A DNA stretch of 64,000 nt. Source: Dendrocalamus latiflorus (taxonomy: Eukaryota > Streptophyta > Magnoliopsida > Poales > Poaceae). The number at the start of each line of letters is the position of its first letter. The stretch's first letter is position 1. Under the pieces are notes generated by a model. That model did no database searches. It was given only the letters and a program-made list of their open reading frames with translations, and was not told where the DNA came from. Positions 45,508 through 57,543 of this stretch are shown one piece after another. The DNA is taken from NCBI GenBank assembly GCA_017311315.1, contig CM029631.1, positions 3,317,360 through 3,381,359 on the forward strand, written 5' to 3'. The position numbers were made by a program, and so were the translations under genes.

Positions 45508-46432
45508 TATAGACAGACAGCCACCGTAATAAAAAGGGGAATTCATTTCTAATCTTCTTTTTTTTCCCATACCTGTGACTGCGAATAGCGATTAACCGAT
45601 AGACTAAGAAGCGAAGAATCAATGCCCAAATCATGATTCATGCAATAGTAGGAGAATTGCCATTGATTCGAGGGATTATCTACAGATCATTCAAATAATT
45701 TTCTTTTTGCAAGTCAGGCAAATTGTTGAACCGTTGAATGGAGATCCAACGTTCCAGATCCACCTCCAAATCATCCCCTCCCCAATTGGCCAAACCTAAC
45801 CCTATAAGTTGTCGCCTCCACCCCCTCTGGCACGCCTCCTCCTGCCATCTTCCTCCACCAATGCTGCCCACCTCCCCACATCCTCTTCCTCCACCGACGC
45901 TGCTTGCTCCCCCGCTGCCATCTTCTTCCCCATCTTCAGTGGCGGCCACCTTTGCCTCCTAATTCCTAGTTGGTTATCGTCACCCCTATCACCCTCCTTT
46001 GACTCGTGGTCGGTGGTCGCCACCTCGCCACTGCCACTGCCCACCACTGAGTTGCCACTGACCCCTCCCTCTATAGCTAGCCCTAGCTAAACCAGCCCTA
46101 ATATGGCAAACCAAAGCCCTAACTCGCCACGGCCACCGGAACCTTATTGGAGACAGACTGCGGTGGGCAGGCACACAAATCGTGATGCAGATCACAAGGT
46201 CAGAAATTCAAATGATTTGCACAAAAAAATCATGCACATGGTATATTGTGTGTGTGTGTGTAGCAAATTCTTGTGATCACTACATTAAGCAGAAGAGTTA
46301 CAAGCTAAAAGAAAACAAAAGTAAAAACAAAAAACTATACCAGGTGCTGCTCCAAGACATCACAAAGGGAACTAACTACTTGAGGGGTTACAATTCTCAC
46401 CCGCTAAAACCAAAAGGTTTAACACATCTTTA
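45508..46432. other. Spacer without recognisable gene
   Basis: A C-rich block (45760-46090, with CCACCTCCC-type runs) opens frames on both strands but shows no domain. A (GT)n run lies at 46245-46261. Confidence 0.4.
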
Positions 46433-46706
46433 GCATCCATTCCAAACAGTAATGGCTTCTGACTTTTAGAAACCAAAAGTCGTTTGAAATATGTTGATTT
46501 CTTAATATGACTTTTTTCTCTCTTTTATCCTTCTTTTTTCTTTTTTTCCTTTTTACTTTGCATTATCCGTGGAGATATAACGGTATTTTTTTATTTTCCC
46601 TTTTTTCTTCATTTTCCTTTAATTGAATACTTCAGGAAAAAACTAGCAGCCACTGCAATGTCATTTTAGCTAAAAATCAAAAGCCACAACACTTTGGAAC
46701 AGAGCC
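46433..46706. mobile_element. Probable Tourist-like MITE with TTA duplication
   Basis: The left end GCATCCATTCCAAACAGTAA and the inverted right end GGCTCTGTTCCAAAGTGTTG are imperfect terminal repeats between two TTA triplets (46430-46432 and 46707-46709). The interior is T-rich. Confidence 0.6.
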
Positions 46707-46764
46707 TTAGTCCCTTCCTTTATGCCGTTGATAGTGTTGAAAATCCTATTGTTCCGCTTCCTCT

Positions 46765-46925
46765 AGAGTTCTCATTGGCGACTTAGCCATGTATCGCCCA
46801 ACGGTCGGGCGACTAGTCGAAATCGCCTAACGATTGAATGGAATGGGGCCAAAGTTGAAAAAAAAATATCGTAGAGATATTTTTGTAATTCTAAATAAAA
46901 AATGGTTATTAAAAAAAATCGGCAG
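46765..46925. mobile_element. Detached end of the 38290-type Mutator-like family
   Basis: It carries the family palindrome (TCGCCCAACGGTCGGGCGAC) and, further right, the AT-rich outer part with AAATATCGTAGAGATATTTTT and TAAATAAAAAATGGTTAT, in the order seen in the right arm of the 1584-bp element. Only one end is present. Confidence 0.6.
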
Positions 46926-46937
46926 CGCACGCACTTA

Positions 46938-47194
46938 GGGCCTGTTTGGTTCATGACCAGAAGTTGCCTAGCCACAAGTTAGGCGTGCCACAGTTTTTAG
47001 GTAGCTGTTTGGTTCACTGACGCAACTGTGGCATGCCACACTTTCTTAGCACCCGGCCCCACACGTCATAGACTCAGTTTCTTGCCAAACTTTGCCACAA
47101 GTGTGGCTTCGATTTTGTTAGCCACACTTTCTGTGGCAGCTACACATTGCCTAAGCTTAGGCATGACAAACTTAGGCACCAACCAAACAGGCCC
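46938..47194. mobile_element. Tourist MITE with TTA duplication
   Basis: The element starts GGGCCTGTTTGGTTCATG and ends CACCAACCAAACAGGCCC. It is flanked by TTA (46935-46937 and 47195-47197). The interior repeats AAGTGTGGC and GTGGCA(T)GCCACA motifs in both orientations. Confidence 0.88.
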
Positions 47195-47737
47195 TTAGTG
47201 CGACCGTGACGCAGAATCATAACCCCTACGAATCAGTGCACCTTCCTTTACCTTCCACTTTAATTCCCCGTGATCTTCCTTGCTACTAATCCCGGTCCCA
47301 CCAAACTTAATCAGGAAGATTAATCGCAGCAACCGCTGTTTTGTTTCACGGCGCCTTTTCTGCTTCCCCAGGAAACAGTTTGTTTAAGCGTAAGACGACG
47401 TGGAAAGCTCACCGGTGTAATGCTGTACTAATACGTGGCCCCGCTCATTTATTCCTAGTTTAATCCGTCCGGTTCGTTTCCATTCAATTATTCATTGCTG
47501 CTGCCTTCGAATCCAGCGTCCAGCCTAGCTCACGTCGCTTGTAAATAGACGCCACTGCCTTTCCCCTTCCCCCGAAAAGGAGACGCTCCGTTCCGTTATC
47601 TCGCCGCCGTGCGTGAGTGCGCGCGCGCGCGCCGGCGTCGCACCGACCGTTTGCTCCCGACGGCGGACGCGGCACCGGCGGTGAGAGCGGGGATCCAAGC
47701 TGGGGGTTCGAATCTCGCTGGATACATACATGCCTCC
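47195..47737 (+). promoter_or_regulatory. Upstream region and 5' UTR of the GTD-binding protein gene
   Basis: The AT-rich part ends near 47560 and a GC-rich leader follows. The coding frame stays open back to an ATG at 47609, so a 43-residue N-terminal extension cannot be excluded. Its composition (Arg-rich, no conserved look) argues for UTR. Confidence 0.4.
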
Positions 47738-50700
47738 ATGGATCCAGTCGCCGACCCCTCGCCGTCGCGGCGGTCGGTGAAGCGGCGGCCGCCCGCGCGA
47801 TCGCCGGAGCTGTCGCCGAAATCGGGGGCCGGGGAGGCGCCGGAGCTGATACGGAGGGTGGAGGAGCTGGAGGCGTCGGCGGCGCGGCTGCGGGGGGAGA
47901 AGGAGGCGGCCGAGGAGGCGGCGCGGGGGCTGCAGACGGAGCTGGAGGCGGAGCGGGCCTCCGCGGAAACGGCGGCCAGCGAGGCCATGCTGATGATCGA
48001 GCGACTGCAGCGGGAGAAGGCCGCCGCGCAGATGGAGGCCCGCCAGTTCCGCCGCTACGCCGAGGGCCGCGCCGACCGCGAGCGCGAGGTCCAGGACGAG
48101 CTCGCCTCGCTCTCCGACCTCGCCGCCTCCTACCACTCCCGCCTCCAGTCCCACGGGATTGACCCCGACACTTTCTCCGACGAGGAGGATGAGCTGGATG
48201 AGGAGGGCGAGCAGGTACGGCAGATCGACATGACCACAGTAGAGACAGCAGAGGGAAACAGCGGCGACTCGAGCAGTGGTATGGAGGTGAAAGCCATGGT
48301 CGACGAGGAGGAGGAAGAGCCATCGTCCGCTGTGGAGGAGTTCGAGTACACGGTGGATGTTAGGTGCGCCAGCCCGACGAAGGCGGCCGGGGCGGTGGTG
48401 GGGGAGTACGTGGGAGATGTAGCGCGCAATGCGGGGGGATTGTATGCGAGGGTGGAGGCGCTGGAGGCGGACAGAGTGGCGATGCGGAGGGAGATTGCGT
48501 TGCTGCGGGCGGAGAGAGCGCAACTGGTAATGGCAAGGGAGATGGCACGGCGGCTGTGCTGGGAGTTGGTTGCTGAGCAGAAAAGCATAGTGAAGAAGAC
48601 GGCTTCACCAGCAGGGAGCTTCTCGGTGTTAGGGATTTGCAAGGTATAATCAAGTTTGCTCAGCATTGGCCATTATTAGTAAGCTTGTAATCTGAGTATG
48701 CTTTAGTTTTGTGAGTTAAAGGTGCTAACGTTAGCACATTTATGCTAAATTCGGAGATTACCACATTTGGGTAGTTTAATTGCACTATAGGATGTTACAC
48801 TCTGATACCTCTTCTTATGCATAGTAGCCCCGCGGATTGATCAGAGTTTGTGAGATATAATACGAGCGTGTACGGTATCAAGAACGAAGAAGATGAATCT
48901 TGTAGAGAAAACCAAAATAACGACGTTGAAGTAATCATAACTGTTCGCAAATTCCCTAAGCATAACCTCAGAAGAGTACAAAGGATTGTCTCTCACTCAC
49001 AACCCCCTCGAATCTTTTAAAACTCTCGGATCCTTGCCTTATACGAGAACCTAGCACTAAAGAATATCCTAGTCTCTAATCCTCTCGTGCGCCCTCTGCT
49101 TTGGATGAGTAGACTAATTACTTGATTGCTTCTTCTTCTTCATAGTCACCCCCAAGGTTTATGTAGCTCATCTTAGCTATTCTCCAATTTAGAGTAGGAA
49201 TCTTAATCCAAATAGGAGTAGTAGTCATAATCCTAATAGGATCCATCTAGAATTTTTTTTATAATACACCTTTCTAAATTCTAAAAGACTGGATATGAGT
49301 CATCATAACTCAACACGGGAGATTAATGGATTTAGTTAAAAGATTTTGGTGGTGCCTTAGATGAAATGGAATATTGCAAGTCCTGGCTGGTGGGAGATAG
49401 AATTAGATTCATGAAATTTCTATCTTGGAAAGGGAAGTAGTAAGTATGCAATATCTTGCAGTGGCTTAGATGAACTGAATTATTATGTTCTTATAAATTG
49501 AAGCAGCAAGGCAGCAACTGATACAATGAAATAAATATAGGATGTTGGTGATTTGCCATGGGCTCACCGATAATTTGAGGCCATCCGATGTGATCATTTT
49601 AGTGATTTGGCATTTGCAGCTAGACTCAATGCATGAATTTGTTTGGAGATGTGCTTAACAAATAGAGATTCCTCTATTCTATATATTTAGAATACATAAA
49701 GGTATAATACAATAAATAAATACAAATATAGTATTATCATATGGCAATTTAGGGACTAATCTGCACATATTAATATCTCGAGATGTTTAGGATTTGTGTG
49801 GTTTTCTTCTTGGAAGAATATGAAAGCACTTCCCATTTGGTAGAAATACATTGCTTTTGAGTTTCTTAATATAAATACATTGGTTAGTATCTATATTGTT
49901 CACTCAATATGTGAGTAGCTTTGAACAGTTGATATTTTGCACACCATTTGAATTTTATCAAATTTAATACACCATCTGCATTGATTTTTGCAAAATTGTT
50001 GCTTGGGATTTATAAATGGTATATGAGAGCAATTATATTGTTCTCCCTCATGCATATTGTGCAATTCAGTAAAGATCAATCGGTGCAGTTGACAATGGAA
50101 ATATTACACAATATATTTCTTTAGATAAAAAATGCTTTCACTGGTTTAAGACAACTTTTGATAGGTAAATGACTAAATTCGTGAATTGAAATAAGCTCAT
50201 TCACCAAAGTTATGGCAAATGCTAACAAGACTGTTGTCAGCCATAGTTTGTCCTTTGAGCTACCCTCAACTTTTACTTTCTTCAGACTAAATTATTTTGG
50301 TGGTTTTCTTTTAGATTTTGTGCAACATAGGAAGACACAATGTGCTGCGGACATGCTAGATGTGGTACACTGTTGCAATAGTATTGAGATACAATGACAC
50401 TATAAAATGACCACAAAAAACATGTGTTGCTTGCTATCTCAGTTCCATTTTTAGTTATATAAATTTATTTATCTCAAAATATGGAGCTGCAATTAGGTAA
50501 AACTGTAAAAGGAAAAGAGGATACAGTATTTTTTAGTTGTTTCTTTCCCACAGAATTTGTGTGCAGGTAATAACTGACCTTTCTTGTAGTTTCATCTGAA
50601 ATTATACATATCCAATGGAATAATTTGGTGCTCAATATGTATAACATTGCCTGTTCATCCTTGAGAAACTAATAACTTTTTATTTCTTTGCCGCAGTGGG

Positions 50701-50932
50701 TGCTCTCAATAATATATTGGAGAAGAAGTTCTACCTCCAGGTAGATTCTATATGATGGATTCATTCTGCACCTATGATTATCCTTTCCGCTCTGTGCAAA
50801 ACTAAACTGCTGCCATGGATATTTCTCAGGTATACCTTTGGCTTGTCAACTACGTTCCTTGGCCTCCTTCTGCTGCTTGACAGATCTGCCATGTTGAGTC
50901 CCTGGCGACGTCTCCCTAGGCCACAGCGATGA
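47738..50932 (+). CDS. GTD-binding (zein-binding, DUF593) coiled-coil protein, 350 aa
   Basis: Proteins with this domain bind the globular tail of class XI myosins and tether organelles or vesicles; the maize FLOURY1 relative works on protein bodies. The exons are 47738-48643, 50697-50740 and 50830-50932 (1053 nt in frame). Residues 34-140 form the coiled-coil GTD-binding region (RVEELEASAARLRGEKEAAE and then SEAMLMIERLQREKAAAQME). An acidic linker (SDEEDELDEEGE, EEEEE) and a second coiled coil (about 245-290) follow. The last exons add WVLSIIYWRRSSTSR and YTFGLSTTFLGLLLLLDRSA, a hydrophobic tail with the conserved RYTFGL...LLLLLD...WR pattern of a DUF593 subgroup. Intron 1 is 2.05 kb and intron 2 only 89 bp. 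Retaining intron 2 puts a TAG one codon after the donor. It lacks the N-terminal membrane segment of the FLOURY1 type, so the exact role is open. Confidence 0.85.
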
Positions 50933-53195
50933 ATACGACCTTCTCCATCCTATTGCCAAACGCCTGTAAATGCAGAGCTTGGAATGATTGCTTGTCACTC
51001 TATTGTGTGTATTGCATTCTTTGATGGTCTCTTTCTTTTTCTTTTGCTGAGTACAGTATCTGAATTGTAAGTTTTGGTTTTCAAGCTTTGAGCTTGCCTT
51101 ATAGTGTAATATTTAGACTACTAGGCTTGCATAGCTTGTTGTAATCTGGAGCCAACTGACATGCTCTGTATAGAGTGCACATGACAGTAAGTTTGTGGAA
51201 TCTGATGTTGTTTGGGTGGTTGTTGGTTTGATGCTGGAGTGCTGCATTGGATTGTCTCTGTCTACTCTGCACGTAAATGTTGTGCATTTAGATTTGAATG
51301 GGCGATTTACTTCTTTTAATCTTGAATTATTTGGTGCAGCGGCACGCTTTCTGATTTTGTGATCGATGTGAGTGTGAATGGTACAGTTGTTGTGATTCAT
51401 TCATAAGTGAAATCTATGTCACTTAATTTGGATTCAGCAAGATGATATATATATCTTTAGGCAGTTTATTGAGCTAACATTCTGCATGGTCCATGTGTAT
51501 GTGTTTGAAAAATCAGTTTTGCTGCGATCGATGAATGCCCCAGCTGCTTTGCAAACATCTCAATTGGCCTTGAACATGCTGACTTTGTTAATATTGCATT
51601 CTTCAGTTAAGCTAGGTTCCTCATCCTCTTAAACTTTCTTTTCTGGCCCAGCTGGTACAATAATGTCAGGACATTTTGTTTGTTCGAATTTAGTTGTTTT
51701 CCTTTCTGACTGCATAACTGTTGCTTTTGACTTCTGAATGAGTGTCAAATTTGCAGAGCAGTGGGATATATCATATACGGGAGTAGCTACCGCGCGCTAT
51801 ATCTTCGAATTCGATTGTGACGCCATAGCTCCTCCCCTCCTCCTCCCTCTGCCTCACCTTCGTTAGCTCCCTCCTTTGTTGCCGCCACGCCTTCGTTAGC
51901 TCCCTCCTTTGTTGCCGCCACGCCGGACACAACTCCTTCTCCCTCACTTCCGTTGTCTCCCTCCTCTATCGTCGTCGCCGCTGTGCCAGGCACAACTCCT
52001 CCCCTCCACATCCCTCTCCCTCACCTCCACTGTCTTCCTCCTTCATCGCGATCGTCATCGCACCAGTCGTGCTCCTCCGCCCCTACCTCCACCTCCCTTG
52101 TGAGCTCGCTGCCTTGCCATGCCACTGGCCACCCTGCCTCACCGCTCTGCCCAACCTAATATTCTCTAGGCCCTCCCCTCATCATCCCGGCCTTCACTGC
52201 TAGACCACTGCCTCCCTGGCCTTCCTCTACATTTTGGGGGTGTTGTGAACCTATTGTCAGCAGTGGCGCCTTAGCTCCTCTAGCCACCACTCCTCTTCCC
52301 TAGATCCAGTGACCCTCCATGCTCTTCTTCACCACCGACGGCCGGATCCGATGAAGGACAACTGGATCCAGCAACACCGTGGTCAGGAATGACGAGACGC
52401 TGCGACATCGTGGCCGGAGATGATGGATCCTGGCGGCCTCGGATTGCTACGCTGTCGGATAGTTATACCATTTTCTAACCTTTTCCATCATACACACACA
52501 TATATACATATAACATATACACACATGTATATGCACACACACACCTTTTATCTGCAACTGAATTTCAGAGCCAGGTCTTCACGGATTTATTCCAATTAGC
52601 AAAATTTCAAAATAGCATAACTGATTGGTGCTAATGATATTGCCGGATTATCCAGACTAGAGTGAAATCCGCTCCAAGAAGTCAAACATACATAAATGTG
52701 CAAGGATGGAGAATGGTTGAAAACTGTAGCTCGTCTACTTGACATCTATGCATACGCAGCCCACGGTGGAAACATGTAATTAATACTGAAGATTTCCGGA
52801 GAGGGCCGGCATGCCATTGTCGATGGTCTCTTGTCAAACCGTAAGCATTTGGGAGAAGTCCAACCAAAGTGAGTCGGGATCAGAAGATGAAGAACTGCAT
52901 TATACATTTATACCTATATATCTACTTGCCTTGCATAGTTACATATGAATACTTGTATCAGAAAGCTTCCATGGGAAAAAAAAATGTACAAGTGTCGTGT
53001 GACCAGGCAAAGCATGCAAACTACTGTGCGTGCGAAATTTCCCCTCTTGTAAAATTTTGCACGAACACCGCGAATTGACATGCACTCTCGATCCGCATCA
53101 TCACTAGCTCCTTAATTTGCTCATATATATTTATTTACCATGTATATAATCTAATACCTGCAGCAACTGCTCCTGATTAACTCCTCATTTGGAAG
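50933..53195. other. 3' UTR and spacer without recognisable gene
   Basis: Positions 50933 to about 51450 look like 3' UTR. A C-rich block at 51830-52450 contains a 33-base direct repeat (CTTCGTTAGCTCCCTCCTTT, at about 51858 and 51891) but no domain. A CA/TA microsatellite lies at 52490-52540. The rest is AT-rich. Confidence 0.4.
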
Positions 53196-54349
53196 TTAGA
53201 ACAAGGGGCTGAGCTCCTGGACGGACCACATGGTGTTGGGGGAGAAGATGAAGCCGGGGGACATCAGCAACCCGGCCGCCATGGGCGACGGCACTGGAGG
53301 CAGCGGCGCGGCCTGACAATGCCCGAGGGTGAGCAGCAACCCGAGGGTCCCCTGCTCCCTCCTCGACCGCCGGCGAGAAGCCCGGCCAGTACATGGACGT
53401 CGTGGGCAGCGGCGAAGACGATCAGCCGCTGCACGACGGTCATGAACTCCGGGCGTGCACGATCTTCGGCGTGTGCTCGTACACGATAACCGGCGCCGCG
53501 GCGCCGGCGCCACCGTGGAGCTTATTGCTCGGCCTGGACGACGGCGGTGACGAGCCCCTCGCCGCCGACACCTTCAGCGGCCGCGGCCGTGGCCCCCCAG
53601 TAGAGCTGGGACTTGGGCCGGGCTTTTTTGGGCCAGCCCGAAGCACGGCCGGCACGGTCCGGCCCGACACGTGGCGGGCCGTGCCGGCACGGCACGAACG
53701 GTGGGCCGGGCCGGGCCTCAAAATTCGGCACGGTGGGCGGCACGGCACGGCACGACAGATCGGGCCGTGCTCGGGCCGGCACGGCACGAAGAGCACGGTT
53801 GACCAGAAACTATTTAAAATTGATTTCTTAACTATAGTAAGTTGTACTCATGATTCTCCTTGAGCTTTTCTATTTGACTAGTTGGGTAGGTCTATGCTAT
53901 ATTATCAGGCGATGTCCACATACGCTATAGTCTAATTTGCACAAGATATACATTCCATTGGGCTAGATGACCAAGTTCGGAGGTGGAACGGCATGAGACA
54001 ATAGAATCGAATTTTAAGTAGGTTTTTAATAAGGCGGATACAAGAGAAAGGAAGATAGCGGCCACTGCTACCATTGTCGCCGTCGCTTTCGTCGTGTATA
54101 GTTACTTTGGGCTGAGTTTGGGCTGGCACGGCACGGTGGGCTTTGGGCCGTGCTTGGGCCTGGCCGAAGACGAGGCGGGCCGACACGGCACGGCACGACG
54201 GGATGACTGGGCCGAACCGGCACGGCACGAAGCGGCCCGAAGCACGGTGGGCCTGGGCCGTGCCGGCACGGCACGGCCCAATTCCCACCTCTACCCCCGA
54301 GGCCTCCTCTCTTGGAGGAGGAAGAAGAAGAAGGCATGGCCATGGTCAT
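53196..54349 (-). pseudogene. VQ-motif (MKS1-like) protein gene, frame-shifted and split by a hAT-like insertion
   Basis: VQ proteins are small nuclear partners of WRKY factors and MAP kinases. On the minus strand an N-terminal piece MAMPSSSSSSKRGG ends at about 54302. After the insertion come GGPRPRPLKVS (about 53596-53565), APVIVYEHTPKIVHAR (about 53500-53452), then in another frame EFMTVVQRLIVF (about 53450-53415, the FxxxVQ core), and in a third frame the tail AAGLLMSPGFIFSPNTMWSV and QELSPLF ending at 53196. The order GPRPxPL, then PVIVY..TPKIVH, then FMxxVQRL is that of MKS1-type VQ proteins. The LTG after VQR reads LIV. At least two single-base shifts plus the insertion make it non-functional unless the assembly is wrong. 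The family assignment is by motif. Confidence 0.65.
53601..54293. mobile_element. hAT-like non-autonomous element inserted in the VQ gene
   Basis: The left end TAGAGCTGGGACTTGGGCCG and the inverted right end TAGAGGTGGGAATTGGGCCG match at 18 of 20 bases. The flanks CCCCCCAG (53593-53600) and CCCCCGAG (54294-54301) match at seven of eight, as an 8-base hAT duplication should. Both subterminal regions (53620-53800 and 54120-54280) are dense in GGCACGGCACG and GGGCCGTGCC units. The middle is AT-rich with no transposase. Confidence 0.8.
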
Positions 54350-54616
54350 GGTTATGGCAGCTCGTAGTTAATTGCTCGCCGACGCTAGCTGTTAGCTGTT
54401 TGTGCTATACTATAGCGGTGCAATGGAGTGCACGAGGTTTTATAGCGAGCCGAGAGGAAGAGAGGGAAGGCATGCAAGAGAAGAAACAAGGACGTGTGAG
54501 TAGAGCCACAGTGTCAAAAGTCGTCGGTCAAGTACGGCAGATGACTGGCGACTTTCGCTCGCGCGCGCGAAAGGTCAGACGCTCCATTGGGGAGGTAAGC
54601 GAGGGTAGCTTAGAAG

Positions 54617-54729
54617 GAATCAAGTCCTCTGACGTAACTTCTCTCTGACGTTGGATCACTGCGCGTGGGCCCCTCGCCGCGTGGCCTCACGCGTCAGTGA
54701 CGGGGAGTTACGTCAGAGGATCTCATTTG
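54617..54729. mobile_element. 113-bp MITE, Mutator-like, with 10-bp duplication
   Basis: AGCTTAGAAG lies at 54607-54616 and again at 54730-54739. The ends hold inverted copies of CCTCTGACGTAACT, and the arms continue imperfectly with ACGTTGGATCACTGCGCG and its counterpart, so the whole element can fold back. Confidence 0.8.
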
Positions 54730-54773
54730 AGCTTAGAAGTGTTAGCGATTGTTTCTCTCCTCTATGCGTATAA

Positions 54774-55009
54774 GGTCTGTTCTTTTGGACCGAAACTAGT
54801 GGTTTTTTATTTTTGCAGTACCTAACTTTCAAACGAGGTATTTTTTTAAGACAGAGTTTACAAGTTAATTGTAGTACATGTTAAAAGCTCAATATCTATA
54901 TCAACTAAAATCGCAAGCGAGTATCTATCTTCATAATCTCTATTGCAAACAACTAAAATTCAAAAATTTCAGCTAAAAATCATAAATCGTAGCCGTACCA
55001 AACAGGCCC
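54774..55009. mobile_element. Tourist-like MITE with TAA duplication
   Basis: The left end GGTCTGTTCTTTTGG and the inverted right end GGGCCTGTTTGGTACGG are flanked by TAA (54771-54773 and 55010-55012). The interior has TTAATTGTAGTACATG and AATCGCAAGCGAG, as in the 42831 copy. Confidence 0.8.
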
Positions 55010-56777
55010 TAAGCTGCATGTTGACAGCTTCACTCGAGGTGTTCAAACCTGCTTGCAAAGACAAAATTGATCTTTTTTTATTGGGTGTTCACTTTGGTTT
55101 TAGTTTGACACGTCACATAGTAAGCACCATTCATAAGGACTACCTGAACAGATGGAAGTCTCCCTTGCCTCCTATAGCTAGCTACTCGTCTCATGGAGTT
55201 TTGTGCATTTTCGGATGATCTTGCTTAGTTTCACATGAGTTTTGCAAGAAGCAATAAAAATCCTCTAGGATTCGTATGTAAATCCTGCGCTGCAAGTGGC
55301 CCCAGTTAATTCGCGGTCCACCTGGGTTACTTTTGCTGTTTCAGATGGTCAATCTAGACTTCCACAGTTCCACTTGGGCGTTGGGTCTGAAACTGACAGT
55401 TGAAATCGAAGTCGACCTAGCTAGCTGAGATGAGCTACTCCCTTTGACAAATGTCAAAGGCTTACTTTTTGCGACCAAGGGACGGTCGACTTTCGAGCTT
55501 TTGCCTATGGCAGCGTTCTACGTACTGTTGAAGCAGCTCAAGAGAGCTGGTCAAATAACGCATATATACGAGACGGCAAGAGCTCTTAATTACCGTTACC
55601 TGAGACGTTTCTTAACTGAAAAACAAAGATAAAAGTAGTAGAAACTTGAGAAGATCGTGCACTAGCTAGGACGTTTTGAATGAAGAAGTCAACCGACTTC
55701 GACATGGGAAATGTCTAATTATTTTCAGACCAGTATCTTTTTGGCGTCATCTCATTGCTTGTTCAGAGTAGTACATTAATTAAGCAGCAAAGACGGGAGC
55801 GGCTAACCCAGGGCATAGTACATGGAATGTGATTGCAGATTCAAAGCTGTTGAATTTGGATTGCAACGAGAGAATTCATAGACTCTGAACTTGCGTAGTG
55901 TTTGAAGTGTCCAGTTCAATGTAATGCTTCCATATGAAAAATGGAATTTCTGGCCTTATTATTGAGGATAGCAAGTCGGCATTTGATTGAAAATGAAGGC
56001 CGACGAGCCTAGGAAAAAACTGTAAGAAAGTTCTCTTTTCATCTTTGTTTTAGCCATATGAAGCCTGACCAGGAATGGGCTGACCGACAATACACTGCAA
56101 TGGATCGAGTTTCAATTGCAATACTACCTGTTTGTAATTCAAGTCTACAATAAAAAAAAGTAACACTAAAGACGTGTCTGCAGCGCATGAATTTCATAAT
56201 AAGTTTGCAAAATCCATTAGCATTTCTATTAAATTCATGGCATCGTAGTTTAGCGGAATTTCCTGAAACTCACTGCAAAATCCATATTTAATTGACGAGC
56301 ACTGCAAAATTACATGATTAAAATAATATTTTACTTTTTTGGAGAGAGAATATCTCAAATATGCCCATATTACCTCCACATTTTTTCCCTTTCCCTTCTC
56401 TTCTTCCTTGGGCAACACCCATCGACAAAGATATGCCACCCCTGGTGGAGTTTATCAGCGCGTGTGAGGCATGCTGCAGAGGCCGCACAACTTCCAACCC
56501 GTGGGCCTAGATCTGGAAGATGTCAACGCCACGGCAGTGAGCCGCTGCCTCTCTCTCCCATCTCATCGGACTTGAGAGAGAAGAGATGGGGAGGGCATAT
56601 TTGACATCTCCTCTCAAAAATATTATTTTAATCTGTAAACGTGTGTTGTGATACATGCGTGCGATTTTACAGTGTCCAAATATTGATTTTTGCAGTGTGT
56701 TTCAAAAAGATGACATCAAAGTGTAATATTCAGGAGCTAAATTTGCCTAAATTCATCTATTCAAACACAGAGCCTAA
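55010..56777. other. AT-rich spacer without recognisable gene
   Basis: Only short frames without domain character are present. A frame at 55444-55632 and a GC-richer patch at 56400-56590 were looked at and not recognised. Confidence 0.4.
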
Positions 56778-57059
56778 GGTCCCGCTCGGTTGGGCTGAAA
56801 AGTTGTGGCTTATAGCTGAAATTGCACTGTAGCGGCTGAAATTTCACTGAACTGAAGGTGGCTTACTTGGCGTAATTAAATTTTAAAAAAAATTAAAAAT
56901 AGAAAAAATATACTAGCTCATTACAGACAATACAAACGAATATGGGGAAAAAGAACCGGCAAAAAAAACTCAAAAAAAGCCAAAAGTTCAAAAAAAGACG
57001 AAATTTATGAATAGTGAAAAATAACCAAGTCAGAAGCTGAAGTCGAAACGAGTGGGGCC
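56778..57059. mobile_element. MITE with TAA duplication upstream of the kinase gene
   Basis: The left end GGTCCCGCTCGGTTGGGCTG and the inverted right end GGCCCCACTCGTTTCGACTT sit between TAA triplets (56775-56777 and 57060-57062). The interior matches the element at 45231-45507 in order. It ends 484 bases before the kinase start codon. Confidence 0.82.
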
Positions 57060-57543
57060 TAATCAGTTCATGTTCGGGTTCTTAACTAGTGCCCAAACCT
57101 GTTTGGAACGTGGATTTTCCCCCAAATTTCAGCAAATTAAACTTTTTTTTGGTAAATTTCTGCAAAAAAAAAAAAGAAATGTTTGACTTTGTTTTGCCCT
57201 GCGAACTCCCGTGGAAATGGGCCAAAGAAATGGATGTATCATATCCAAATTCCAAACACAATAGATGCGATTCACACCGTCCGATTTGGCGCGCAGCACC
57301 CGATCCGCATCCGGCGCCGCCGGGCTCCCGCCACACCGCCACCCTTCCTCACCCACAGACACCAGTCCCACACAGCACCCGACCCCACACGTCAGTGGCA
57401 CAATCCCGCTCCCGGGGTCCACCTCATTTGTTTCCGTTACCTCCTCCCCCGCCTCTCCGATCCAACCGCCCGCCTCCTCGCGGCCCCTCCACCGCTCGTC
57501 TCGAATGCGACCACCGCCGCCGTCCGCGTAGGGTATCCCGGCG
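57060..57543 (+). promoter_or_regulatory. Promoter-proximal region and 5' UTR of the CDPK gene
   Basis: The AT-rich part runs to about 57260 and a CT- and GC-rich leader follows to the ATG. No TATA position is convincing. The GC-rich leader explains the long frames that overlap it on both strands. Confidence 0.4.

Noticed and set aside
47484..48523. Long minus-strand and +2 frames over the GTD-binding exon
   Set aside because: They are shadows of the GC-rich exon. The chosen frame alone gives the family coiled coil and splices in phase to conserved C-terminal exons.
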